Source: Alphaproteobacteria bacterium | Lineage (GTDB): Bacteria; Pseudomonadota; Alphaproteobacteria; RF32; CAG-239 | Direction of reading: 5' to 3' | DNA length: 6,803 nucleotides | Assembly (NCBI GenBank): GCA_017557925.1 | Contig: JAFYWO010000184.1 | Location: 1 to 6,803 of the forward strand | Shown: positions 1 to 6,354 of the stretch, piece after piece | How positions within the stretch are numbered: the first letter of the stretch is position 1 | Layout of the letters: each line of letters starts with the position of its first letter | The notes under the pieces: model-generated | The model's database searches: none | Told to the model about the DNA's origin: nothing | The model's input: the letters and a program-made list of their open reading frames with translations, nothing else | Made by a program: the position numbers and the translations under genes

Positions 1-4
1 AACT

Positions 5-33
5 AAAGGGATAGCAAAAGCTATCCCTTTTTT
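5..33. terminator. Intrinsic terminator hairpin, probably bidirectional
   Basis: An 11-bp perfect stem (AAAGGGATAGC at 5-15 with GCTATCCCTTT at 20-30) closes a four-base AAAA loop. On the plus strand it is followed by a T run (28-33), so it should end a gene lying to the left of the window. On the minus strand it begins 8 bases past the tRNA 3' end, and its distal side runs into TTTAGTT, a weaker U tract. It can therefore also end the tRNA transcript. Direction of use is inferred. Confidence 0.85.
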
Positions 34-38
34 GAAAC

Positions 39-115
39 TGGCGCGCTCTAGAGGATTCGAACCTCTGACCCACAGCTTAGAAGGCTGTTGCTCTATCCTG
101 CTGAGCTAAGAGCGC
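39..115 (-). tRNA. tRNA-Arg (anticodon UCU), CCA encoded
   Basis: The minus strand folds into a complete 77-nt cloverleaf. The acceptor stem GCGCTCT pairs with AGAGCGC, the D stem is GCTC/GAGC, the anticodon stem is ACAGC/GCTGT, and the T stem is AGAGG/CCTCT around a TTCGAAT loop. The discriminator base is G and the 3' CCA is encoded (complement of 39-41). The anticodon loop is CTTCTAA, giving anticodon TCT (79-81 on the plus strand reads AGA), which decodes the AGA/AGG arginine codons. The D loop keeps the GGA that includes A20, an identity element known for bacterial arginine tRNAs. The overall sequence closely resembles E. coli argU. The gene stands alone between a promoter with an A-tract and a terminator, so it is probably monocistronic. 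Confidence 0.97.
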
Positions 116-128
116 TTCAACTTTGGCT

Positions 129-180
129 ATTATTAGTAGATTTCATTTTATAGTCAAGAGTTTTTTTTATTTTTTTTTAA
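129..180 (-). promoter_or_regulatory. tRNA-Arg promoter with A-tract UP-like element
   Basis: Reading the minus strand, a -35 TTGACT (152-157) and a -10 AATAAT (129-134) are separated by 17 bp, each matching the sigma70 consensus at 5 of 6 positions. The predicted transcription start is near 121-122, only about 6 bases before the tRNA 5' end. Immediately upstream of the -35 lie two A runs on the minus strand (161-168 and 170-178), broken by one T. They sit where the alpha-subunit C-terminal domain binds UP elements of stable-RNA promoters. UP activity is inferred from position and composition. Confidence 0.7.
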
Positions 181-230
181 TAAAGTTTTATTTTGGAGAT
201 GAAATAGAGTGAGATTTAAACATTTAAAAC

Positions 231-258
231 GAAAAAACCCTGCCGTTAAGCAGGGTTT
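231..258 (-). terminator. Intrinsic terminator of the lipoprotein gene
   Basis: On the minus strand a 9-bp stem (AAACCCTGC paired with GCAGGGTTT; plus-strand arms 235-243 and 250-258) encloses a six-base loop and runs straight into a T tract (complement of 232-237). It begins 14 bases past the stop codon of the lipoprotein gene and so ends that transcript, together with any read-through from the genes upstream on the minus strand. Confidence 0.9.
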
Positions 259-272
259 AATTAGGAAAAAGG

Positions 273-944
273 TTACATTGTGATGTTTTCTTCGTGGTTA
301 TTCCAATCACCTACAGAAGGTCTAAAGGCAATTTCTACCTTTTTTTGCAATACAACCACGTCTTTTTTTAGCGGAACCGTTATACCTTCATACTGAACTT
401 CGCAAGTAAAGCTAAGTTTTAAAGCGTAATACTCGGCATCTTCAGTAACTACATCCGGAAGTTCTTCCATTGTCGTTTCTTTGAGCTCGTAGTTAAGCTC
501 CGGATACGGCATCGGATAATCTTTTATAGATGCTGATTGTTGAACGAAGTAGAGTGGAACTTTGTCATTTAAACATTTAAAGTGCACACTTATTCGATTA
601 ACTGTTTTGGTTTTTTCTATATTATCTTTTTGGGTGGTTATCTCTATTGTTTTATGATAAACAGGGTTAAGAAGATAACTGTTTTTTAAAGTTAAATAGT
701 TTTTAGTTAGAAGAGTGTCAATCTTTTCAGGTTCAAATTGGACTATGTTATCAAGAACTGTCTCATAGTTTTTGCCACTGCTGACAACGTATGAAATAAT
801 ACCGTCATTTGTTCCGATTAGACCTTGTTCTTCAATTTTGTCGGCATCAAAAGTGCAATTTAACTGGTTAATTAACTCAATGTCTGAACATGCAGTAAAG
901 ATACATCCCGTAACTAAAACTGCTAAAAAATAAAAATTTCTCAT
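273..944 (-). CDS. Putative lipoprotein of unknown function
   Basis: The gene encodes 223 residues. The N-terminus has a short basic start (MRN), a hydrophobic stretch (about 4-18) and two cysteines that could be lipidated. C14 sits in VTGC, which fits the lipobox pattern but leaves a very short signal. C19 sits in FTAC, where Phe at -3 is atypical but the signal length is more usual. Either way export and membrane anchoring as a lipoprotein are likely; Ser after C19 would suggest the outer membrane by the E. coli rule. The mature part is mixed acidic/lysine with two strand-rich stretches (about 115-140 and 172-208) and further cysteines at 30, 124 and 181. I do not recognise the family, and no catalytic motif is visible. 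A consensus promoter lies upstream and a terminator lies 14 bases downstream, so it can be expressed alone. There is no clear Shine-Dalgarno before the ATG. Confidence 0.85.
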   Translation of the reverse strand: MRNFYFLAVLVTGCIFTACSDIELINQLNCTFDADKIEEQGLIGTNDGIISYVVSSGKNYETVLDNIVQFEPEKIDTLLTKNYLTLKNSYLLNPVYHKTIEITTQKDNIEKTKTVNRISVHFKCLNDKVPLYFVQQSASIKDYPMPYPELNYELKETTMEELPDVVTEDAEYYALKLSFTCEVQYEGITVPLKKDVVVLQKKVEIAFRPSVGDWNNHEENITM

Positions 945-991
945 AATTGTATTTGTTTAGATTATACATAATAGTATTTATTACAGGTAAG

Positions 992-1020
992 ATTATAGTA
1001 TTTTTTGGGTCTAATGTCAA
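992..1020 (-). promoter_or_regulatory. Exact-consensus sigma70 promoter for the lipoprotein gene
   Basis: On the minus strand the -35 is TTGACA (1015-1020) and the -10 is TATAAT (992-997) with a 17-bp spacer, so both hexamers and the spacing match the sigma70 ideal. The predicted start is near 985, giving a leader of about 40 bases before the ATG at 944. The -35 overlaps the stop codon of the preceding gene. An 11-bp palindrome, CAAACAGTTTG (1018-1028), covers the upstream half of the -35 and could be an operator, though that is speculative. Confidence 0.85.
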
Positions 1021-1808
1021 ACAGTTTGTTTGTTTATATGTAAAGTGGTATCAGTAGTATTTTGTTTGGTGTCATATTTTGGGGTAAGATAGTGTTTTTT
1101 TAGAGGTAAATGCCAATTAAAATACAGTTCCGGTGATAGTGTTTCGGCTAACTTTAGGATTTGGTTGGTAAGTTCTTTTGAATAAAAGTTCAAAAAACAG
1201 GCAAATACCAGACTGTAAATTGTGGCAAGTTTGGTTAATTTTTCTTTTGAGTTGAGGTTGTTTTCTGTTTTTAAGGTGGTTAGGAGTTTGTTTAGACGTT
1301 CTTCTAAGAAAAAAAGGGTTGGGGTTATGTTGTTTTGATTTAGTGATGTTTCAAGTATAGAGGCTTGGGGAGTGGTTTTTAAAAGATTTAAAAAAGTTTT
1401 GAATGACTTTAGCATGGCATAAAGTTGTGCATTTGCTGAACTTGGAAAATATGAATGCAGAATTTTTATGATTTTTTCGTCTTTGGTGTTATTTTTTATT
1501 AAAGAAAATATGTGTTGAAAAAAGTGATAGCCTTTGAGGGCTCGTTTGGGGGTGTTTTGATAGTTGAGGTTTCTTTTTTGTGTGTTTTGTTTTATGGATT
1601 GGGAGAGTTTTTGGATTTTGAGGTCGGTTGAGTTTTTGTTTATCAGTTGTCTTAGGTTTTGTTCCAGTTCTTTTAAGTTTTGGGTTTCAGAAGTTTTGGG
1701 AGGAGAAGAAGCATTTTTAAGGCTTATATCAAAAAATAACAAAAATGGTATTAAAATAAGGATGAAGGGAAGCAGGTGCATTCCTATTACAAATAAGAAA
1801 TTTAACAT
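1017..1808 (-). CDS. Hypothetical protein with one N-terminal membrane segment
   Basis: The gene encodes 263 residues. Residues about 4-27 form one long hydrophobic stretch of Leu, Ile, Phe and Val broken by two prolines, most likely a membrane anchor and possibly an uncleaved signal. A charged, Gln/Asn/Lys-rich helical region with coiled-coil character follows (about 41-80). A largely helical body follows to about 230, including a second hydrophobic patch near 193-209 that is shorter and flanked by charges. The C-terminal tail is Thr/Asn-rich. I do not recognise the family and see no enzyme motif. The start is supported by a strong ribosome site, GAGGTG, five bases before the ATG. It lies 75 bp downstream of the TPR gene on the same strand with no terminator between, so the pair is probably co-transcribed. 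The anchored body might bind the TPR protein, but that is only an inference from adjacency. The coding strand is strikingly G-poor and C-rich. Confidence 0.75.
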   Translation of the reverse strand: MLNFLFVIGMHLLPFILILIPFLLFFDISLKNASSPPKTSETQNLKELEQNLRQLINKNSTDLKIQKLSQSIKQNTQKRNLNYQNTPKRALKGYHFFQHIFSLIKNNTKDEKIIKILHSYFPSSANAQLYAMLKSFKTFLNLLKTTPQASILETSLNQNNITPTLFFLEERLNKLLTTLKTENNLNSKEKLTKLATIYSLVFACFLNFYSKELTNQILKLAETLSPELYFNWHLPLKKHYLTPKYDTKQNTTDTTLHINKQTV

Positions 1809-1813
1809 AATTA

Positions 1814-1819
1814 CACCTC
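1814..1819 (-). promoter_or_regulatory. Shine-Dalgarno GAGGTG of the membrane-segment protein
   Basis: The minus strand reads GAGGTG, then TAATT, then the ATG at 1806-1808. This is the best ribosome site on the minus strand of this window. It fixes the start of the downstream gene and supports its being translated. Confidence 0.8.
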
Positions 1820-1883
1820 GTTTTTTGGTTGTTTGGTTATAAAATATATGGTGTGTTTTTTTTATTTAAAGAGGGTAAAAGCT

Positions 1884-3182
1884 TTAGCTAAGAGTTGATA
1901 TTTTTTGATTTAGGTAAGAAATAAGTTCTGCGTCGTTTATTTCTTGAGCATTTTTTAAGGCTTTGTTTAGATATTCCAGTGTTTGGTGAATGTTTTTTTG
2001 TTTAAGAGAAACTTCTGCCAAATTGTTGTAGTCTATGGCTATTGCTTTGGTTCTTGATTTTGAATTTTCTAAATTAAGTGAAATGTTAAAAAGATTTTTT
2101 GCACGTTGGAAGTTGTTTTTTTCAAAAGCAATTAAACCTAATAAAGTGTAAGCATTTGCCTTAAAATATGGAGCGTTGGGAGAATGTTTTTGAGTGATTA
2201 GTTGATTTAGAATTTGGGTGGATTTTAAAAAATTGTTTTTCATAAAATAAATTTCAGCTTTGAGATAATTTAATTCAAAAATCTCACGCTCATTTTTAAG
2301 CTTTGTAGCTATGTCTAAAGCCTGATTTATATGTTTTAATGATGAGGTTAGTTTGTTTTGTTGTTTATAGATGCGTGCAAACATCTCGTGTCTGAAAAGC
2401 AGGGTATGTTTGGGGCAAGGCTCTGTTTTGTCAGATTTTTTTAAGATTTTTAAGGCGTTGTCTTCTTTGTGTTGTATGAGATTTATTAGAGCAAGCCAGT
2501 TTATGATGTTTGAAGATGTTGTTGTAAGGTTATTGGTTTTAGCTATATCTAAAGCTTCGTTTAAATATAAGATTGCGTTGTCATAATTTTCGTATTGAAG
2601 TTCGTTTAACCCGAGGTTGGCTTTTATTTCTGCTCTTTTTTGCGGAAAAGAAAAATTTGGTGTAAAAATTTTATTTGCTTCAAGCAAAAGTGTTGTTGTT
2701 ATGTCAAAGCATCCGCATATTTTATAAATTGTAGCCAAGCTTATGTAGCATAAACCACATTCATAGAGATGATTTTTTTTCTTAAAAATTTTTAGAGCAA
2801 GAGATAAGTCTTTTGAGGCTTGGTCTAAATCAGTTTTGTAGATGTTGTGTAGAGATTTTAAATAGAGATATTTAGCTTTTAAGACCGAAGGAGCATAAAA
2901 AGGTATGGAAATTTCAAAAAAAGATGTATCTTTGTTGTCTTCTTGTTGGAGGGCTAATTCCAGTTTTAAGAGTTTTAGTCCGTAAGGTGCATTTTGGGGT
3001 AGTTTGTTGAGCAAACGAGTGGTTTTTTTTAGGTCTTTTCGGGCTAAAAGAGGTAAGATTTCTTTTTCGGTTTTTGATAAAAAAAAGTTAGTTTTTTTTT
3101 GGTAAAATGTAGAGTAAAAATAAGGTATATCTGATAATGTATCAAAATTGATTGAATGAGTTTTTTTTAAAAAAAGTTTCAT
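1884..3182 (-). CDS. TPR-repeat protein
   Basis: The gene encodes 432 residues, almost entirely helical. I can mark about eight tetratricopeptide-like units of roughly 34 residues, starting near residues 104, 141, 184, 225, 264, 305, 343 and 383. The clearest are 184-217 (ANLGLNELQYENYDNA, then LNEALDIA), 343-376 (LLGLIAFEKNNFQRAKNLF) and 383-416 (NNLAEVSLKQKNIHQTLEYL). TPR arrays are protein-binding scaffolds, so a partner rather than a reaction is expected; the partner is unknown. There is no signal peptide or membrane segment, so it is probably cytoplasmic, and no fused output domain is visible. The first 100 residues are less repeat-like but may hold degenerate units. It is divergent from the Lon-like protease gene (76-bp gap) and precedes the membrane-segment protein. 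The ribosome site is weak (GAGAG, eight bases before the ATG). Several runs of eight or nine identical bases lie in the 5' part. Confidence 0.88.
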   Translation of the reverse strand: MKLFLKKTHSINFDTLSDIPYFYSTFYQKKTNFFLSKTEKEILPLLARKDLKKTTRLLNKLPQNAPYGLKLLKLELALQQEDNKDTSFFEISIPFYAPSVLKAKYLYLKSLHNIYKTDLDQASKDLSLALKIFKKKNHLYECGLCYISLATIYKICGCFDITTTLLLEANKIFTPNFSFPQKRAEIKANLGLNELQYENYDNAILYLNEALDIAKTNNLTTTSSNIINWLALINLIQHKEDNALKILKKSDKTEPCPKHTLLFRHEMFARIYKQQNKLTSSLKHINQALDIATKLKNEREIFELNYLKAEIYFMKNNFLKSTQILNQLITQKHSPNAPYFKANAYTLLGLIAFEKNNFQRAKNLFNISLNLENSKSRTKAIAIDYNNLAEVSLKQKNIHQTLEYLNKALKNAQEINDAELISYLNQKISTLS

Positions 3183-3204
3183 AAAATTTACTCTCTATTA
3201 GTTT

Positions 3205-3232
3205 TTGATAATTTATAGTGTACCCATATTAA
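3205..3232 (+). promoter_or_regulatory. Candidate promoter of the Lon-like protease gene
   Basis: TTGATA (3205-3210, 5 of 6 to the -35 consensus) and TATTAA (3227-3232, 4 of 6 to the -10) are 16 bp apart, with a predicted start near 3239. The ribosome site AGGGG (3243-3247) follows, 11 bases before the ATG. The 76-bp gap must also hold the promoter of the divergent TPR gene. The best I see for it is a TATAAA -10 on the minus strand (3212-3217) without a good -35. The two promoters would overlap. Confidence 0.5.
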
Positions 3233-3258
3233 AATTCAGTATAGGGGATATATTTTAA

Positions 3259-5694
3259 ATGGCTATTACAAAATTAAGTTCTCAAGAGTTATATCGCAAG
3301 TGTGACCCTCAAAAATTTGACTTTACTACAACTGCTGATTTGGAAGAACGTTTATCTGCATTAGGACAGGACAGAGCCATTAGTGCCGTTGAATTGGGTA
3401 TAAATATTAAGTCAAGAGGTTATAATTTGTTTTGCTTAGGCCCTGAGGGAACAGGTAAAACAAGTCTTGTTAAAAGAATCCTTGAAAAAGAAGGAAAACT
3501 TCGTAAGACTCCTGATGATTGGGTATATGTATATAATTTTGAAGAACCACATAAGCCAATAGCTATTAATTTTAATGCCGGTGATGCTGTTAGGTTTCAA
3601 AAAGAAATGGATGAGTTTATAAGCTTTTTGGAACAAGACTTATCCGGTATGATAAGAGATGATATTTATGAAGAACAAATTCAGGTTATTAAAGAAAAAT
3701 ATCTTGCAAAGAGAAATGAATATATAAAAGATTTACAAAAAAAAGCAAAGGGTAAAAAAGTAACTTTGCTTCATATGCCGATGGGTGTTGTGGTTGCACC
3801 GATGAAAAACGGCGAAATTATCAGTCCAGATGTTTTTGATGCTTTAAGTGAGGACGAAAAAAATGAAATTATGGCAGACATTAATGCTATGCAGGAAGAA
3901 ATTGCCTCTCATCAAGATGAAACGCCAGAGTGGGAAGAAAAACAAGCAGAAGAAATTAAGAAACTGCAATCTAAGTTTGTAAAAAGTGTGGTTAAAAAAC
4001 CGTTAGACGAAATAAAAGCTCATTTTAAGGGTAATAAAAAAGTAGCTGATTTTGTAAAGACCGTGCAAAATTATATTTTGGATAATATTACAGCGTTTGT
4101 TCCAAACTTTGATAAAGATAATAAACCTCAACCGGAAGAAGACTCTATGGCAGGGCTTTTAAGTCAATTAAAAAGCCAGCAGGAAGAAGATAAGTTTCAG
4201 AAGTTTAAGGTTAATGTTATTGTAAAAAATGTTCCTGACAGCGGAGCGCCTATTGTGTTATTGGATCATCCGACACAAGGGAATTTGGTTGGTAAGGTTG
4301 AACGTATACAACAGTTTGGTGCATTGGTAACGGACTTTTCGCTGATAAAAGGCGGTGCGCTTCATAATGCAAATGGCGGTTTTTTGTTGATTGATGCAAG
4401 AAAGCTCTTAATTCAGCCTTATTCTTGGGATTCATTAAAACGTGCATTGCAAGCAAAAGAAATCAAAATTGAAGCTCCGAGTGAAGATACAAGCTTTGCA
4501 ACAATTTCTCTTGATCCGCAACCTATACCTTTGGATGTGAAAATTGTTATGACAGGCGATAGCGAACTCTATGAACTTTTGAGTGAACGTGACCCTGATT
4601 TTAAGGACTTCTTTAAGGTTGAGGCAGATTTTGGTGGTATTATTGACAGAACCGAAGAAAATGAAATTGAATATGCAAAATTGATAGGTTCTTTATCCAA
4701 GAAAAAAGGCCTTCGTTCATTAAATCGTCAGGCGGTGGCAAGAGTTATTGAATATTCTTCACGTTTGGCTGATGATACCGAAAAATTAACCGCTCACGTT
4801 GCATCTATTGGTGATTTGATTAGAGAGGCTGATTATTGGGCTCGTAAATCAAAAGCAAGTCAAATCGGTAAAAATCATATTGAGCAAGCGGTTAAATCTC
4901 AAGTATATCGTTCTGATAGAATTAACCAAATGATGCTTGAACAAATTGATAAGGGAACTATCCTTATGGATGTTAAAGGCGAGCGTGTAGGTCAGATTAA
5001 CGGTTTGGTAGTTTATAACTTTACTCGTAACTCTTTTGGTAAACCTACCCGTATTACGACACAAGTTCGTTTAGGTCGCGGTGAATTTATAAATATTGAA
5101 CGTGAAGTTATGATGAGCGGACCTATCCATTCTAAAGGTGTTTTGATTTTACAGTCTTTGATTGCTAATCGTTTTGCTAAACATTCCCCGTTATCTCTTT
5201 CTGCCAGCATTGTTTTTGAGCAATCATACGGTGGTGTTGATGGTGACAGTGCAAGTTCTACGGAATACTATTGTTTGATTTCTGCTATTGCAGAGGTTCC
5301 GATTAAACAATCTTTAGCCGTTACAGGTTCTATTAACCAATTTGGTGAAATTCAACCGATTGGTGGGGTTAATGAAAAAATTGAAGGCTTCTTTGATGTC
5401 TGTAAATATAACGGCTTAACAGGAGAGCAGGGTTGTATAATCCCCAGAACAAATGTAGTTAATTTAATGCTTCGTGAAGATGTGATAGAGGCAGTTGAAG
5501 CAGGTAAATTCCATATATATGCGATTGATAATGTAGATGATGGTATTGAGTTATTAACAGGTATTAAGGCAGGAAAAGCGGATAATCAAGGTCGTTTCCC
5601 TAAAGGAACGGTAAACTATATGGTTAAAGAAAACTTAGAGGTATATTATAAAGATTATATGAAGTTTGCTAAAGAAACACACGGCGCTATTTAG
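3259..5694 (+). CDS. Lon-family (S16) ATP-dependent protease, LonB-like AAA_32 type
   Basis: The 811-residue protein joins an AAA+ ATPase to a C-terminal Lon protease domain. The P-loop is GPEGTGKT (61-68). The Walker B strand is GGFLLIDA (373-380) with D379; the usual following Glu is Ala here, which I believe is common in this subfamily. Between them is a long helical, highly charged insertion (about 115-320), likely coiled coil, in the place where this subfamily differs from classical Lon. A helical lid follows (about 465-550). The protease domain (about 565-770) has the catalytic serine in DGDSAS (S664) and the catalytic lysine in GGVNEK (K707). They are 43 residues apart, as in E. coli Lon (S679/K722). 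The N-terminal substrate domain of classical LonA is absent. There is no signal or membrane segment, so it should be a cytoplasmic hexameric protease for damaged or regulatory proteins; the substrates are unknown. The full length suggests a working enzyme, unlike shorter YcbZ-type relatives. The start has an AGGGG site 11 bases upstream. Confidence 0.95.
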   Translation: MAITKLSSQELYRKCDPQKFDFTTTADLEERLSALGQDRAISAVELGINIKSRGYNLFCLGPEGTGKTSLVKRILEKEGKLRKTPDDWVYVYNFEEPHKPIAINFNAGDAVRFQKEMDEFISFLEQDLSGMIRDDIYEEQIQVIKEKYLAKRNEYIKDLQKKAKGKKVTLLHMPMGVVVAPMKNGEIISPDVFDALSEDEKNEIMADINAMQEEIASHQDETPEWEEKQAEEIKKLQSKFVKSVVKKPLDEIKAHFKGNKKVADFVKTVQNYILDNITAFVPNFDKDNKPQPEEDSMAGLLSQLKSQQEEDKFQKFKVNVIVKNVPDSGAPIVLLDHPTQGNLVGKVERIQQFGALVTDFSLIKGGALHNANGGFLLIDARKLLIQPYSWDSLKRALQAKEIKIEAPSEDTSFATISLDPQPIPLDVKIVMTGDSELYELLSERDPDFKDFFKVEADFGGIIDRTEENEIEYAKLIGSLSKKKGLRSLNRQAVARVIEYSSRLADDTEKLTAHVASIGDLIREADYWARKSKASQIGKNHIEQAVKSQVYRSDRINQMMLEQIDKGTILMDVKGERVGQINGLVVYNFTRNSFGKPTRITTQVRLGRGEFINIEREVMMSGPIHSKGVLILQSLIANRFAKHSPLSLSASIVFEQSYGGVDGDSASSTEYYCLISAIAEVPIKQSLAVTGSINQFGEIQPIGGVNEKIEGFFDVCKYNGLTGEQGCIIPRTNVVNLMLREDVIEAVEAGKFHIYAIDNVDDGIELLTGIKAGKADNQGRFPKGTVNYMVKENLEVYYKDYMKFAKETHGAI

Positions 5695-5773
5695 TCTATA
5701 ACAGGTATTTTTGTCTATATGTATAAAATGGCAAATTGTGTCAAACTGTTACATTTTCTTAATAAAAAAATAC

Positions 5774-5802
5774 TTGAGTATAATTATTTTTTGTGTTATT
5801 AT
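5774..5802 (+). promoter_or_regulatory. Candidate promoter of the acidic-protein/J-like unit
   Basis: TTGAGT (5774-5779, 4 of 6) and TATTAT (5797-5802, 5 of 6) are separated by 17 bp, giving a predicted start near 5809 and a leader of about 24 bases to the ATG at 5833. An alternative is the perfect -10 TATAAT at 5779-5784, but its -35 at 17 bp (TTCTTA) is poor. No terminator hairpin is visible between the protease stop (5694) and here, so read-through from the protease gene is possible. Confidence 0.55.
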
Positions 5803-5819
5803 ACAAAAAAATAATATAT

Positions 5820-5825
5820 GGGGAG
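5820..5825 (+). promoter_or_regulatory. Shine-Dalgarno GGGGAG that fixes the start at 5833
   Basis: GGGGAG ends seven bases before ATG 5833-5835, an ideal spacing. The upstream in-frame ATG at 5818 overlaps this site, and only A/T-rich sequence with no ribosome site precedes it. The five extra codons (MGSID) are therefore most likely not translated. Confidence 0.85.
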
Positions 5826-5832
5826 TATTGAC

Positions 5833-6354
5833 ATGGCTATAAGGAATGCGTTTACAATAGCAGATGAAATCAAGAACAAACTAAAAGATGATGCAACAAG
5901 TAAAGATGATATTGCTGAATTATTTAAGGAAGCATATTCACTTCTTCCCGAAGGAGAGGAATTAAGAAAGCAAGCTCTTGCTAAATTGAATAGTATATTA
6001 GCAAATGCCACAAGTAAGAAAAATAAAGATTTGTTATCAGATGAAGAAAAACAAGAACTGAGAACTTTGCGTGATAATGGAGGTGTGGCAGATGTTAAAC
6101 AAGAAGAAACTTCTGAACTAAAATTAGGCGAGGTTGATAAAGAGCTTGAAGTTGAAGGCAATAATATAGATATTGAAGTCCCTGTAGAAGAAACTGAAGC
6201 CAAACCAACTCGAGTGCAAGAAGAAAAAGAAGATGAAGTTGTTGTAAACAATGTAGTTTTTAATCCTATGGGTGAAATTGTAAATGAAGATGAGGCAGAA
6301 CCAACTCAAGAACAAGAAGAATTACAATCTAAAATCGCAGGTATAACTCATTAA
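5833..6354 (+). CDS. Acidic protein of unknown function, low-complexity C-terminal half
   Basis: The gene encodes 173 residues from the ATG that follows a strong GGGGAG site; an in-frame ATG at 5818 would add five residues but has no ribosome site. Residues about 5-60 form amphipathic helices with balanced charge, including an LFKEAYSLLPEGEELRKQAL stretch, possibly a small helical domain. From about 85 the chain is dominated by Glu, Val, Asp and Asn and is probably disordered. It includes two similar ten-residue segments, EAKPTRVQEE (122-131) and EAEPTQEQEE (154-163). There is no signal peptide, membrane segment or cysteine, so it is likely cytoplasmic. I do not recognise the family. The stop codon shares a base with the ATG of the next gene (TAATG), so the two are almost certainly in one operon and translationally coupled, which suggests the proteins act together. 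Confidence 0.8.
   Translation: MAIRNAFTIADEIKNKLKDDATSKDDIAELFKEAYSLLPEGEELRKQALAKLNSILANATSKKNKDLLSDEEKQELRTLRDNGGVADVKQEETSELKLGEVDKELEVEGNNIDIEVPVEETEAKPTRVQEEKEDEVVVNNVVFNPMGEIVNEDEAEPTQEQEELQSKIAGITH
6196..6321 (+). repeat. Imperfect 30-bp intragenic repeat pair in the acidic protein gene
   Basis: Positions 6196-6225 and 6292-6321 match at 24 of 30 bases and encode EAKPTRVQEE and EAEPTQEQEE. They lie in the same frame with 66 bp between them. This may be a small internal duplication or convergence within an acidic low-complexity tail. Confidence 0.4.

Noticed and set aside
39..115. tRNA-Arg as an integration (attachment) site for a mobile element
   Set aside because: No partial copy of the tRNA 3' end, no integrase gene and no phage-like gene is visible. 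The tRNA 3' end faces the left window edge, directly against a terminator.
1564..1842. Plus-strand open frame of 92 residues opposite the membrane-segment gene
   Set aside because: Its Phe/Cys/Trp-rich composition is what the T/G-rich complement of the real gene would give, and it has no domain. The minus-strand gene has a strong GAGGTG site.
1809..1883. Possible terminator hairpin between the TPR gene and the membrane-segment gene
   Set aside because: Only a short imperfect palindrome around AAGCTT is present, without a GC-rich stem followed by a T run on the minus strand.
4250..5210. Several minus-strand open frames of 65-71 residues inside the protease gene
   Set aside because: They are short, have no ribosome site, and lie opposite clearly conserved protease sequence including the catalytic region.
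5739..5751. TGTCAAAC shared between the spacer after the protease gene and the lipoprotein promoter (1015-1022) as a common operator
   Set aside because: Only eight bases match, the relation to the promoter differs at the two sites, and the dyad is complete only at 1018-1028. This is likely chance in AT-rich DNA.
5695..5773. Possible terminator or small RNA after the protease gene
   Set aside because: No stable stem-loop with a U tract was found. The stretch is simple AT-rich spacer apart from the promoter elements downstream.
5799..6251. Minus-strand open frame of 150 residues, very Ser-rich
   Set aside because: It is the antisense of the acidic Glu/Lys/Asp-rich gene, where GAA and GAT codons read as TTC, TCT and ATC on the other strand. 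It has no ribosome site, and the plus-strand gene has a clear one.
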